A program made the position numbers and the translations under genes. Positions 1 through 7,512 of a stretch of 64,000 nt of DNA are shown in pieces (the stretch's first letter is position 1; each line of letters starts with the position of its first letter). The DNA lies in the NCBI RefSeq assembly GCF_004210215.2, contig NZ_CP067394.1, positions 372,001 through 436,000 of the forward strand. Direction: 5' to 3'. The DNA is from Cryobacterium sp. SO1 (GTDB lineage: Bacteria; Actinomycetota; Actinomycetes; Actinomycetales; Microbacteriaceae). The notes under the pieces were generated by a model, which was given only the letters and a program-made list of their open reading frames with translations, was not told the origin of the DNA and did not search any database.

Positions 1-233
1 TGGTGCTCACCGACCTCACCCTCGATGTGCTGCTGTTCGAGACGGTGTCCGCGTTCGGCACCGTCGGGCTGTCCACCGGCATCACGGCCGACCTACCGCA
101 GGCCGGCCAGGTCATCCTGATCCTGCTGATGTTCATCGGCCGGCTCGGACCGATCACCTTCGCCTCCGCCCTCGCCCTGCGCGAGCACCCCGTCGCATAC
201 GAACTCCCGAAGGAGAGGCCCATCATTGGCTAA
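1..233 (+). CDS. TrkH/KtrB-type potassium channel subunit, C-terminal end (5' truncated by window)
   Basis: Only the last 76 or so codons are visible. They contain the conserved last pore-region block of TrkH/KtrB proteins, ETVSAFGTVGLSTGIT, with a selectivity-filter-like glycine, followed by a hydrophobic helix and the block LMFIGRLGPIT. Family knowledge: TrkH/KtrB is the membrane pore for K+ uptake and works with a cytoplasmic RCK (TrkA/KtrA) ring. The next gene is exactly such a regulator and starts inside the stop region (8-bp overlap), so the two are co-translated. The N-terminus lies outside the window. Confidence 0.93.
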   Translation, partial: VLTDLTLDVLLFETVSAFGTVGLSTGITADLPQAGQVILILLMFIGRLGPITFASALALREHPVAYELPKERPIIG

Positions 234-939
234 ATTCCGGTCATCATCGTTCTCCCTGTTCGGCCAGCGGCAGCCCGCCCGCCTGGCCGAGGAGGACTCC
301 GTCGTGGTCATCGGCCTGGGACGGTTCGGCAGCGCCCTCGCGCTGGAGCTGATGGAGAGCGGCACCGAGGTGCTCGGTATCGACGACGACGAGGAGATCG
401 TGCAGGCGCACAACCGGTTGCTCACCCACGTGGTGCGGGCAGACTCCACCAAGGAGGAGACCCTGCGGCAGCTCTCGGTGCCGGAGTTCAGCAGCGTCGT
501 AGTCGCCATCGGCAGCGACATCCAGGCCAACATCCTCACGGCGTCGCTGCTGATCAAACTGGGGATCCCTAATATCTGGGCCAAGGCGGTGAGCGAACCG
601 CACGGCGAGATCCTGCGCCAGCTGGGCGTCAAGCACGTGATCTCCCCGGAGAAGGACATGGGCAAACGCGTCGCCCACTTGGTGCGCGGGGTGATGCAGG
701 ACTACATCGACATCGGCGAGGACTTCGCCCTGGTGAAGACCGCCCCGCCCCAGGAGATCCTGGACAAGCCGCTGAACCTGACCAAGGTGCGCACGGTGCA
801 CGGGGTCACCGTCACCGCCTATCACCGGGCCGGCCAGGGCTGGAGCTACGCCACCATGGAGACCGTGATCCTCGAGGGCGACATCATCCTGGTGGCCGGC
901 CAGACCGAACGCGTCGAGTCGTTCAGCCGGCTGCCGTGA
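226..939 (+). CDS. TrkA/KtrA-type potassium uptake regulator
   Basis: A 237-aa cytoplasmic RCK protein that gates the TrkH/KtrB pore. The nucleotide-binding Rossmann motif GLGRFG is at residues 30-35 and the second strand ends in an acidic IDDDEE stretch, as expected for NAD(H)/nucleotide binding. The C-terminal third resembles a TrkA_C domain. The TTG start at 226 is preceded by a GAAGGAGA ribosome site at about 209-216 and overlaps the upstream channel gene by 8 bp, which argues for one transcript and coupled translation. Length fits the usual 215-240 aa. I cannot tell whether ATP/ADP or NAD is the physiological ligand. Confidence 0.95.
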   Translation: MAKFRSSSFSLFGQRQPARLAEEDSVVVIGLGRFGSALALELMESGTEVLGIDDDEEIVQAHNRLLTHVVRADSTKEETLRQLSVPEFSSVVVAIGSDIQANILTASLLIKLGIPNIWAKAVSEPHGEILRQLGVKHVISPEKDMGKRVAHLVRGVMQDYIDIGEDFALVKTAPPQEILDKPLNLTKVRTVHGVTVTAYHRAGQGWSYATMETVILEGDIILVAGQTERVESFSRLP

Positions 940-1172
940 CGGGTCCGGTCGAGTTCCTCACCGCCACCGCGCCGGGCACCCGGGTCGTGGTGCGCACCCG
1001 CATCGCCGGCGGCTACACGGATGCCCTCGGCTACCTGCGCTCCTGCGACACCACCCACTGCACGGTGGAAACCAAGCGCGGCACGGTGTCGCTCGCGCTC
1101 GCCGAGGTCGTCGCCGCCAAAGAGGTGCCGCCGCCCCCGCCGCCCCGCCCCCGCCGCCACGTCGGCGACTAG
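936..1172 (+). CDS. Small SH3-like domain protein (78 aa)
   Basis: The GTG start overlaps the TrkA stop in a GTGA junction, so this is probably the third gene of the potassium operon. The product is one small beta-rich domain (GTRVVVRTRI ... GYLRSCDTTHCTVETKRG ... LAEVVAAKEVPP) followed by a proline/arginine tail. From memory this resembles the SH3-like domain at the N-terminus of actinobacterial GNAT acetyltransferases such as Rv0428c, but here it stands alone with no acetyltransferase part. A role in K+ transport is only suggested by position. No catalytic residues are apparent. Confidence 0.75.
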   Translation: MTGPVEFLTATAPGTRVVVRTRIAGGYTDALGYLRSCDTTHCTVETKRGTVSLALAEVVAAKEVPPPPPPRPRRHVGD

Positions 1173-1218
1173 CCGCGCCGCGCCTGCCCGCGCCTGCCCG
1201 CGCCACGCCTGCCCGCCG

Positions 1219-1286
1219 CAACTGGTCCCCGTGCGGACTAATGCGCCCGGCGTACCGGGCGCATTAGTCCGCTTCGGCAACAGTTG
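1219..1286. repeat. Palindromic repeat family 1, copy a
   Basis: Imperfect inverted repeat with outer arms CAACTG/CAGTTG and inner arms GCGGACTAATGCGCCCGG / CCGGGCGCATTAGTCCGC around a short GTA-containing loop. It lies in the gap after the potassium operon. Related copies are at 1380-1445, 23517-23582 and 28746-28811. It could act as a terminator or be a REP-like non-coding element. Confidence 0.85.
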
Positions 1287-1379
1287 GGAGTGCGGACTCC
1301 CCGTACGCACGATGGCGGGCACAACGGATGCGACCCCTGTCGCGGCCCTGTCGCGGCCCGGTTGCGGCCCGGGCGCGAC

Positions 1380-1445
1380 TACTGGTGCCCGTGCGGACAT
1401 TTGCACCCGGCGTACCGGGACCATTCGTCCGCACGGGTAACAGTT
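1380..1445. repeat. Palindromic repeat family 1, copy b
   Basis: Same layout as the copy 100 bp upstream: GTGCGGACATTTGCACCCGG, a CGTA loop, then CCGGGACCATTCGTCCGCAC and a terminal AACAGTT. Several changes are compensated across the stem. The rest of the 1173-1632 gap shows no credible gene; long open frames there only reflect GC-rich sequence. Confidence 0.82.
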
Positions 1446-1632
1446 AGGCGGCGGTGACGCGAGCGCGGCGGGTGACGCGGCTCAGGCTGCCGCGTCTACT
1501 GCCGAACCCCCCGGCCCGCGCGAAAGGCGCAGTTTTTCGCAACAGCCGTGTCGGCAGCCCGCCCACTGGTCGTGTCGCCAAAAAGTCCGCCTTCACGCGG
1601 CGGATGCGGGGGCAGGCGAGTGAGCTGAAACG

Positions 1633-1660
1633 GAAACGCCCACTCGAGAGCGGGCGTTTC
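1633..1660 (-). terminator. Hairpin terminator after the tRNA-Ser/66-bp array
   Basis: Perfect 9-bp stem GAAACGCCC/GGGCGTTTC with a 10-nt loop. Read on the minus strand it ends in a T-rich run (TTTCCGTTTC), which suits rho-independent termination of transcription coming from the tRNA-Ser gene through the array. It sits directly next to the last repeat unit at 1663. Confidence 0.7.
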
Positions 1661-1662
1661 AC

Positions 1663-2454
1663 TGGCGGAGAGTGGGGGATTCGGACCCCGCGCGTGGGTT
1701 TTGTGCTTTCACCCAACACGTTTACAACTGGCGGAGAGTGGGGGATTCGGACCCCGCGCGTGGGTTTTGTGCTTTCACCCAACACGTTTACAACTGGCGG
1801 AGAGTGGGGGATTCGGACCCCGCGCGTGGGTTTTGTGCTTTCACCCAACACGTTTACAACTGGCGGAGAGTGGGGGATTCGGACCCCGCGCGTGGGTTTT
1901 GTGCTTTCACCCAACACGTTTACAACTGGCGGAGAGTGGGGGATTCGGACCCCGCGCGTGGGTTTTGTGCTTTCACCCAACACGTTTACAACTGGCGGAG
2001 AGTGGGGGATTCGGACCCCGCGCGTGGGTTTTGTGCTTTCACCCAACACGTTTACAACTGGCGGAGAGTGGGGGATTCGGACCCCGCGCGTGGGTTTTGT
2101 GCTTTCACCCAACACGTTTACAACTGGCGGAGAGTGGGGGATTCGGACCCCGCGCGTGGGTTTTGTGCTTTCACCCAACACGTTTACAACTGGCGGAGAG
2201 TGGGGGATTCGGACCCCGCGCGTGGGTTTTGTGCTTTCACCCAACACGTTTACAACTGGCGGAGAGTGGGGGATTCGGACCCCGCGCGTGGGTTTTGTGC
2301 TTTCACCCAACACGTTTACAACTGGCGGAGAGTGGGGGATTCGGACCCCGCGCGTGGGTTTTGTGCTTTCACCCAACACGTTTACAACTGGCGGAGAGTG
2401 GGGGATTCGGACCCCGCGCGTGGGTTTTGTGCTTTCACCCAACACGTTTACAAC
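1663..2454 (-). repeat. Twelve perfect 66-bp tandem repeats derived from a tRNA-Ser 3' half
   Basis: Units start at 1663, 1729, 1795, 1861, 1927, 1993, 2059, 2125, 2191, 2257, 2323 and 2389, and look identical. On the minus strand each unit reads GTTGTAAAC, then GTGTTGGGTGAAAGC (also in the adjacent tRNA-Ser), a 13-nt or so insertion, a T-arm-like GGGGTCCGAATCCCC, and ends CTCTCCGCCA, with encoded CCA. Each unit could fold as an enlarged variable arm plus a T-arm but lacks the tRNA 5' half, and the T-loop has TCC instead of TTC. The array starts right after the CCA of the genuine tRNA at 2455. Open frames across it repeat the peptide GEWGIRTPRVGF and are not credible proteins. Confidence 0.95.
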
Positions 2455-2542
2455 TGGCGGAGAATGGGGGATTCGAACCCCCGAGGGCTTTCACCCAACA
2501 CGCTTTCCAAGCGTGCGCCATAGGCCACTAGGCGAATTCTCC
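2455..2542 (-). tRNA. tRNA-Ser (anticodon GGA)
   Basis: Minus strand, 88 nt including encoded CCA. The acceptor stem GGAGAAT pairs with ATTCTCC, with discriminator G. The anticodon stem-loop is GCACGC-TTGGAAA-GCGTGT, giving GGA. A long class II variable arm and the T-arm GGGGGTTCGAATCCCCC are present, so the structure is that of an intact serine tRNA. A TAAGAT hexamer on the minus strand at 2580-2585 could be its -10 element, but no good -35 is visible. Downstream it runs straight into the 66-bp array. Confidence 0.97.
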
Positions 2543-2785
2543 TGAGCCGATCGATTCGTGAAGACAACGACCAGGGAAAATCTTACCTGCTTCTGGGGGT
2601 GCCGAGTGACACGGTGTGCCTGAGGCGGGTTTGGGTGCGGGGCTCGCACGCCCTAAACTGGTCACGGCTCCTCGCGTGGCGCTATCTCAGCCAACTCCCC
2701 CAGGACGGAAACGTAGCAAGGGTAACTGGGCTCTGGTGGGTGCGCGAGGAGTTTTACTTTGCCCGGACGCAATCGCGCAAGAGTC

Positions 2786-2809
2786 ATTGCACAAGAGTTC
2801 TTGTGCAAT
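2786..2809. promoter_or_regulatory. Palindromic operator upstream of the ArsR-type repressor
   Basis: A perfect inverted repeat, ATTGCACAAGA-GT-TCTTGTGCAAT, 12 bp before the ATG at 2822. A further half-site-like CGCAAGAG lies at 2775-2783. Position and symmetry fit an autoregulatory site for the winged-helix dimer encoded next to it. Binding is inferred. Confidence 0.75.
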
Positions 2810-2821
2810 TACACTCAGAGC

Positions 2822-3409
2822 ATGACCACCGCCGATGCCCTGCCAGACTCTGCCGTCGTCTCGCTCACGACCGCCAAGCAGATGCGCGCCCTCGCGCATC
2901 CGCTCCGGCTACGGATTCTCGGCGAACTGCGCATCGACGGTCCGCGCACCGTGGGCGCCCTGGCCGACCTCGTGGACGAGGCGCCGGGCACCCTGAGCTA
3001 CCATCTGGGCAAGCTCGCCGAATTCGGCTTCGTCGAGGAGGCGCCCGAACTCGCCACGGATCGCCGCGAGCGCTGGTGGCGGGCCGCCCACGACGCCACC
3101 CGCATCACCCCGAGTGCTGCGGATGCGCCCGCCGACGAGCGCCTGGCCTCCGCCGCGATGTTGCACCAGGTGGCCGATGTGTACGCGGCCGCGCTGCACG
3201 CCGCGGTCGACGCGCAGCAGGGGCAGCCGCGCGGCTGGGTGGACGCGGCCACGGGCGGCGACACCGTGGCCTACCTCACCGTGGCCGAGCTGGCCGAGGC
3301 CAGCGCCGAACTCGAGGCCGTGCTGGGAAAGTGGCACGCCGCGGGGGATCGCGACCGGCCGGGCGTTCAGGCCGTGCAGTTCATCGTGCACGCGAGCCGG
3401 CGCCCGTGA
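2822..3409 (+). CDS. ArsR-family winged-helix transcriptional regulator
   Basis: 195 aa. The N-terminal helix-turn-helix block MRALAHPLRLRILGELR ... GTLSYHLGKLAEFGFVEE is typical of ArsR/HTH_20 repressors. No metal-binding cysteine pair is visible, so the signal is probably not a soft metal. The C-terminal half is helical and could bind a ligand or dimerise. ATG at 2822 was chosen because it follows the operator palindrome; an upstream in-frame start would run through that palindrome. The downstream MFS exporter overlaps by 4 bp (GTGA), so the protein probably represses itself and the transporter. Confidence 0.9.
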   Translation: MTTADALPDSAVVSLTTAKQMRALAHPLRLRILGELRIDGPRTVGALADLVDEAPGTLSYHLGKLAEFGFVEEAPELATDRRERWWRAAHDATRITPSAADAPADERLASAAMLHQVADVYAAALHAAVDAQQGQPRGWVDAATGGDTVAYLTVAELAEASAELEAVLGKWHAAGDRDRPGVQAVQFIVHASRRP

Positions 3410-4959
3410 CCGCCGGCGGACGGGAGGGACGGCAGTGGCACAGGGTCGACGTCAACAAGCTCAGCACGACGTCGACAGGCTCGACCAGCGCGGTCTACGT
3501 CGACGGGCTCAGCACGACGTCGACAAGCTCGACCAACGAGATGGTCGCGACCACATGCTGGTCGAGCTCGTCGAGACCCGGTGGCCCGGACTCGACCGGC
3601 GGGCCGGGGCCGACGAGCGAGGCTGTCGGACCTGCACCACGCCGCGGTCTCCTCGCGCTGATCGCCCTGTTGGGCGGGCACGGACTCTCCCTGCTCGGCA
3701 ACGTCATCACGGTCATCGTCATCCCCTTGTATGTGCTGCACGACACCGGCTCGGTGCTCGCCACCGGGATCGCCGGGGTGTTCGCGACGGTGCCCGTGAT
3801 CGTCGGGGGAGCCCTCGGCGGCGTCCTGGTGGACCGGATCGGCTTCCGCACCGCCGCCATCGTGGCCGACCTCGCCAGCGGGGCCACCATCCTGCTCATC
3901 CCGGTGCTCGCTGCCACCACCGGTCTGCCGTTCCCGGTGCTGCTCACCCTGGTCTTTCTCAGCGGTCTGCTCGACACCCCCGGCAACACCGCCAAGTCGG
4001 CGCTGGTGCCCGACCTGGCCGAGGGCGCCGGACTGAGTGTCGCCAGGGCCACCGGCATCCACTCGGCCGTGTCGCGCAGCGCCGCCATGATCGGCGCCTC
4101 GGTGGCCGCGGTGTGCGTTATCTGGCTGGGCCCGCTCAATGCGCTGCTCATCGACGCGGTGACCTTCGCGGTGTCCGCGCTGCTGCTCGGGGTGGGCGTG
4201 CCCAGATACGCGGATGCCCGCCCCGCGGATCCCGAGGCCGCCGCCCCCGCCCCGTCGACCCCGGGCCCCGACCATGCCCGCCCCTCCGAGACACCTACCC
4301 AGCCCGCCACCCGGCGCGGCTACTGGACCGACCTCGCCGCCGGCATCCGGTTTCTGCACCACCGACCACTGCTGCGAAATCTGGTGCTCATGATCGTGGT
4401 CACCAACTGCTTCGACGCCGCCGGCCTCACCGTGCTGATGCCCGCCTACGCCAGCACCGTCGGCGCGGACGGCGCGATCTTCGGGGTCATGGTCGCCGTG
4501 TTCTCCGGCGGTGCGCTCGCCGGGGCGGGACTCTTCACCTGGCTCGGCCAGCGGTGGCCCCGCCGACCGGTGCTCGTCATCTCCTTCCTACTCGCCGGCG
4601 CCCCGCCCTACCTCGCGATGGCCGCCGCCGTGCCCGTGCCGGTGCTGCTGGCCGTGCTCGCTGTCGCCGGTCTGGCGGCCGGGTCGATCAACCCGCTCAT
4701 CACGACGGTGCTCTACGAACGGGTACCGCGGCAGCTACGCGCCCGGGTGCTCGGCGCGATGACCACCGGTGTCTCGCTGGGCCTTCCGTTGGGCAGCCTC
4801 GGAGCCGGCGTCGCCGTCACGGCGGCCGGCCTGGCCCCGGTTCTGCTGGCCGTCGGCGCCGTGTACGCCCTGGTCACGCTCGCCCCGCTGATGGGGGGAT
4901 CCTGGCGGAACCTCGAACCCGGAAGCCTAGACCTGTCACGGGAGGCTCACAGGGACTAA
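3406..4959 (+). CDS. MFS transporter (drug/metabolite efflux type)
   Basis: About 517 aa with a predicted twelve-helix major facilitator fold. Helices begin near [18 protein letters not shown], and the loop motif after helix 2 ([11 protein letters not shown]) is the usual MFS D-R signature. A proline/alanine-rich cytoplasmic loop separates the two six-helix halves. The substrate is unknown; the protein resembles the broad MFS_3/macrolide-efflux-like group. GTG at 3406 overlaps the ArsR stop. The first 85 or so residues are odd: low-complexity Ser/Thr-rich sequence encoded by copies of a GTCGAC/GCTCGACC repeat (3444-3578), probably inserted into the 5' end. An internal ATG at 3541 is a possible alternative start. 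Confidence 0.85.
   Translation: MTAGGREGRQWHRVDVNKLSTTSTGSTSAVYVDGLSTTSTSSTNEMVATTCWSSSSRPGGPDSTGGPGPTSEAVGPAPRRGLLALIALLGGHGLSLLGNVITVIVIPLYVLHDTGSVLATGIAGVFATVPVIVGGALGGVLVDRIGFRTAAIVADLASGATILLIPVLAATTGLPFPVLLTLVFLSGLLDTPGNTAKSALVPDLAEGAGLSVARATGIHSAVSRSAAMIGASVAAVCVIWLGPLNALLIDAVTFAVSALLLGVGVPRYADARPADPEAAAPAPSTPGPDHARPSETPTQPATRRGYWTDLAAGIRFLHHRPLLRNLVLMIVVTNCFDAAGLTVLMPAYASTVGADGAIFGVMVAVFSGGALAGAGLFTWLGQRWPRRPVLVISFLLAGAPPYLAMAAAVPVPVLLAVLAVAGLAAGSINPLITTVLYERVPRQLRARVLGAMTTGVSLGLPLGSLGAGVAVTAAGLAPVLLAVGAVYALVTLAPLMGGSWRNLEPGSLDLSREAHRD
3444..3578. repeat. Cluster of GTCGACAAGCTCGACCA-type repeats inside the MFS 5' end
   Basis: Several partial copies of a semi-palindromic motif occur in a row: GTCGACAGGCTCGACCAG, GTCGACAAGCTCGACCAA and CTGGTCGAGCTCGTCGAGAC, plus shorter pieces. 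The same motif occurs in coding sequence at 49588-49659 and 50898-50973. Confidence 0.8.
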
Positions 4960-5035
4960 CGTCCCCTTCCTGGCCCACACCCCCGCTCCTAAACTTGAAA
5001 GGCGCAACTGCCGCCCACAATCCCTGGAGATGGTC

Positions 5036-7510
5036 ATGGCTGACTCGTCCGCAACTCCCACCGCATTCACCTGGCCCAGCCGCCTGCCGCACGCGTTGAG
5101 CACCGAAGCGCTTGCCAGCGTGGACGCCTGGTGGCGCGCCGCCAACTATCTCTCGGTCGGCCAGATCTACCTGCTCGACAACCCGCTGCTGCGCGAGCCC
5201 CTCACCCGCGAGCACATCAAGCCGCGCCTGCTCGGCCACTGGGGAACCACGCCCGGCCTCAACTTCCTCTACGCCCACCTGAACCGGGTCATCCGCGAAC
5301 GCGAGATCAGCACCCTCTACATCACCGGCCCCGGCCACGGCGGGCCCGGCATGGTCGCCAACGCCTACCTCGACGGCACCTACTCCGAGATCTACTCCGG
5401 CATCGACCAGACCGTCGACGGCGTCAAGGGCCTGTTCCGTCAGTTCTCCTTCCCCGGCGGCATCCCCAGCCACGCCTCGCCCGAGACCCCCGGCTCGATC
5501 CACGAGGGCGGCGAGCTCGGCTACGCGCTCAGCCACGCCTACGGTGCCGCGTTCGACAACCCCGACCTGCTCGTGGCCGCCGTCGTCGGCGACGGTGAGG
5601 CCGAAACCGGCCCGCTGGCCACCAGCTGGCACTCCAACAAGTTCGTCGACCCACTGCAGGATGGCGTCGTCCTGCCGATCCTGCACCTCAACGGCTACAA
5701 GATCGCCAACCCCACCATCCTCGCTCGCATCCCCGAGCACGAACTGCTCGACCTCATGCGCGGCTACGGCCACAACCCGCACATCGTCTCCGGCGGCTTC
5801 GACGGCGAAGACCCCCTGGCCGTGCACCAGCGCATGGCGCAGACCATGGACGAGGTGCTCAACGAGATCGCCGCCATCAAGCGCGCCGCCCGCGCCGGCG
5901 ACACCAACCGGCCGCGCTGGCCGATGATCATCCTGCGCACCCCCAAGGGCTGGACCTGCCCGCCCGTCATCGACGGTGTGCAGGTGGAAGACTCCTGGCG
6001 CTCGCACCAGGTGCCGCTGGTCAACGCCCGCGACACCCAGTCGCACACCGACGTGCTCGAATCCTGGCTGCGTTCGTACCGTCCGGAGGAGCTCTTCGAC
6101 GAAGCCGGCGCCCCCGCCGCGAACATCACCGCGCTCGCCCCGCACGGCGACCTGCGGATGAGCGCCAACCCCGTCGCCAACGGCGGACTGCTGCGCCGCG
6201 AGCTCAAACTTCCCAACTTCCGCGACTACGCGGTGGAGGTGCCGTCCCCCGGCGCCACCATCGACGAGGCCACCAAGGTGCTCGGCATCTGGCTCGCCGA
6301 CGTCATCCGCGACAACCCGGACAACTTCCGCATCTTCGGACCCGACGAGACCGCGTCCAACCGGCTCGCGCCATCCGTCTACGCCGCCACCGACAAGCAG
6401 TGGAACGCCGAGTACCTGCCGGGGGACACCAACCTGGCCCGCGCCGGCCGGGTGATGGAGATGCTCAGCGAACACCAGTGCCAGGGCTGGCTGGAAGGCT
6501 ACCTGCTCACCGGCCGGCACGGCCTGTTCAACTGCTACGAAGCGTTCATCCACATCATCGACTCGATGTTCAACCAGCACGCCAAGTGGCTCAAGGTCAC
6601 CCGGGAGATCCCGTGGCGCCGCTCGATCTCGAGCCTGAACTACCTGCTCTCCTCACACGTCTGGCGCCAGGACCACAACGGCTTCAGCCACCAGGACCCC
6701 GGCTTCATCGACCACGTCGTGAACAAGAGCGCCGACGTCGTGCGGGTGTACCTGCCGTTCGACGCGAACACCCTGCTCTCCATCTACGACCACTGCCTGC
6801 GCAGCGTCGACTACGTCAACGTGGTCGTGGCCGGCAAGCAGCCGGCGCCGAACTGGCTCACCATGGACCAGGCCGTCGCACACTGCGAGCGGGGCCTGGG
6901 CATCTTCGAGTGGGCCGGCACCGAAAAGCCCGGCACCGAACCCGACGTGGTGCTCGCCGCCGCCGGCGAGGTGCCCACCCTCGAGGTGCTCGCCGCCGCC
7001 AAGATCCTCCGCGAGGCCATGCCCGACCTCAGCGTGCGTGTGGTCAACGTGGTCGACCTGATGCGCCTGCAGAGCGAGGACGACCACCCGCACGGGCTCT
7101 CCGACCGGGAGTTCGACGCCTACTTCACCGCCAACAAGCCCATCGTGTTCGCCTACCACGGCTACCCGTGGCTGATCCACCGGCTCACCTACAAGCGCCA
7201 CGGCCACTCCAACCTGCACGCCCGCGGGTACAAGGAGAACGGAACGACGACGACGCCGTTCGACATGGTCATGCTCAACGACCTCGACCGGTACCACCTG
7301 GTGATGGATGTCATCGACCGGGTACCCGGACTCGGAGCCCGTGCCGGACTGCTTCGCCAGCAGATGCAGGATGCCCGCCTGCGTGCCCGGCAGTACACCC
7401 GCGATCACGGGGAAGACATTCCCGAGGTGACCGACTGGGTATGGGCTGGGAACGATGCCGCGGCAGCCGCCGCACGCACACTGGACACCACCGGCGGGGA
7501 TAACGTATAA
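5036..7510 (+). CDS. xfp: Xylulose-5-phosphate/fructose-6-phosphate phosphoketolase
   Basis: 824 aa, thiamine-diphosphate dependent. It splits xylulose 5-phosphate or fructose 6-phosphate with phosphate to give acetyl phosphate plus glyceraldehyde 3-phosphate or erythrose 4-phosphate. Family signatures are clear: GHGGPG at 100-105, the ThDP/Mg motif GDGEAETGP at 185-193 with [10 protein letters not shown], and the later block [14 protein letters not shown]. Length matches full phosphoketolases (about 790-825 aa). ATG at 5036 is preferred over the in-frame ATG at 5030 because GGAG at 5026-5029 is then 6 nt away. It is followed by pta (2-nt gap) and ackA, which consume acetyl phosphate, so this is one functional operon. 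Confidence 0.97.
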   Translation: MADSSATPTAFTWPSRLPHALSTEALASVDAWWRAANYLSVGQIYLLDNPLLREPLTREHIKPRLLGHWGTTPGLNFLYAHLNRVIREREISTLYITGPGHGGPGMVANAYLDGTYSEIYSGIDQTVDGVKGLFRQFSFPGGIPSHASPETPGSIHEGGELGYALSHAYGAAFDNPDLLVAAVVGDGEAETGPLATSWHSNKFVDPLQDGVVLPILHLNGYKIANPTILARIPEHELLDLMRGYGHNPHIVSGGFDGEDPLAVHQRMAQTMDEVLNEIAAIKRAARAGDTNRPRWPMIILRTPKGWTCPPVIDGVQVEDSWRSHQVPLVNARDTQSHTDVLESWLRSYRPEELFDEAGAPAANITALAPHGDLRMSANPVANGGLLRRELKLPNFRDYAVEVPSPGATIDEATKVLGIWLADVIRDNPDNFRIFGPDETASNRLAPSVYAATDKQWNAEYLPGDTNLARAGRVMEMLSEHQCQGWLEGYLLTGRHGLFNCYEAFIHIIDSMFNQHAKWLKVTREIPWRRSISSLNYLLSSHVWRQDHNGFSHQDPGFIDHVVNKSADVVRVYLPFDANTLLSIYDHCLRSVDYVNVVVAGKQPAPNWLTMDQAVAHCERGLGIFEWAGTEKPGTEPDVVLAAAGEVPTLEVLAAAKILREAMPDLSVRVVNVVDLMRLQSEDDHPHGLSDREFDAYFTANKPIVFAYHGYPWLIHRLTYKRHGHSNLHARGYKENGTTTTPFDMVMLNDLDRYHLVMDVIDRVPGLGARAGLLRQQMQDARLRARQYTRDHGEDIPEVTDWVWAGNDAAAAAARTLDTTGGDNV

Positions 7511-7512
7511 CC

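Noticed and set aside
1663..2454. CRISPR array
   Set aside because: Units are directly adjacent with no variable spacers, the unit length is 66 bp, and there are no cas genes.
1620..2542. Integrated element using the tRNA-Ser as attachment site
   Set aside because: No integrase gene adjacent to the tRNA and no displaced 3'-end copy at a distance; only the tandem array is present.
1454..2545. Long open frames of 276-363 codons on both strands across the 66-bp repeats
   Set aside because: They are a by-product of a 66-bp period (divisible by three) of tRNA-derived sequence; the peptide GEWGIRTP is a known false product of serine tRNA genes.
3114..5099. 661-codon plus-strand frame overlapping the ArsR and MFS genes
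   Set aside because: Arg/Pro-rich out-of-frame shadow; the ArsR and MFS frames carry clear family motifs.
4874..6580. 568-codon open frame antisense to the phosphoketolase gene
   Set aside because: It mirrors GC-rich codon structure of xfp; its Val/Gly/Asp-rich product has no domain character. The same applies to antisense frames over pta (7405-9123) and dnaX (23494-25560).
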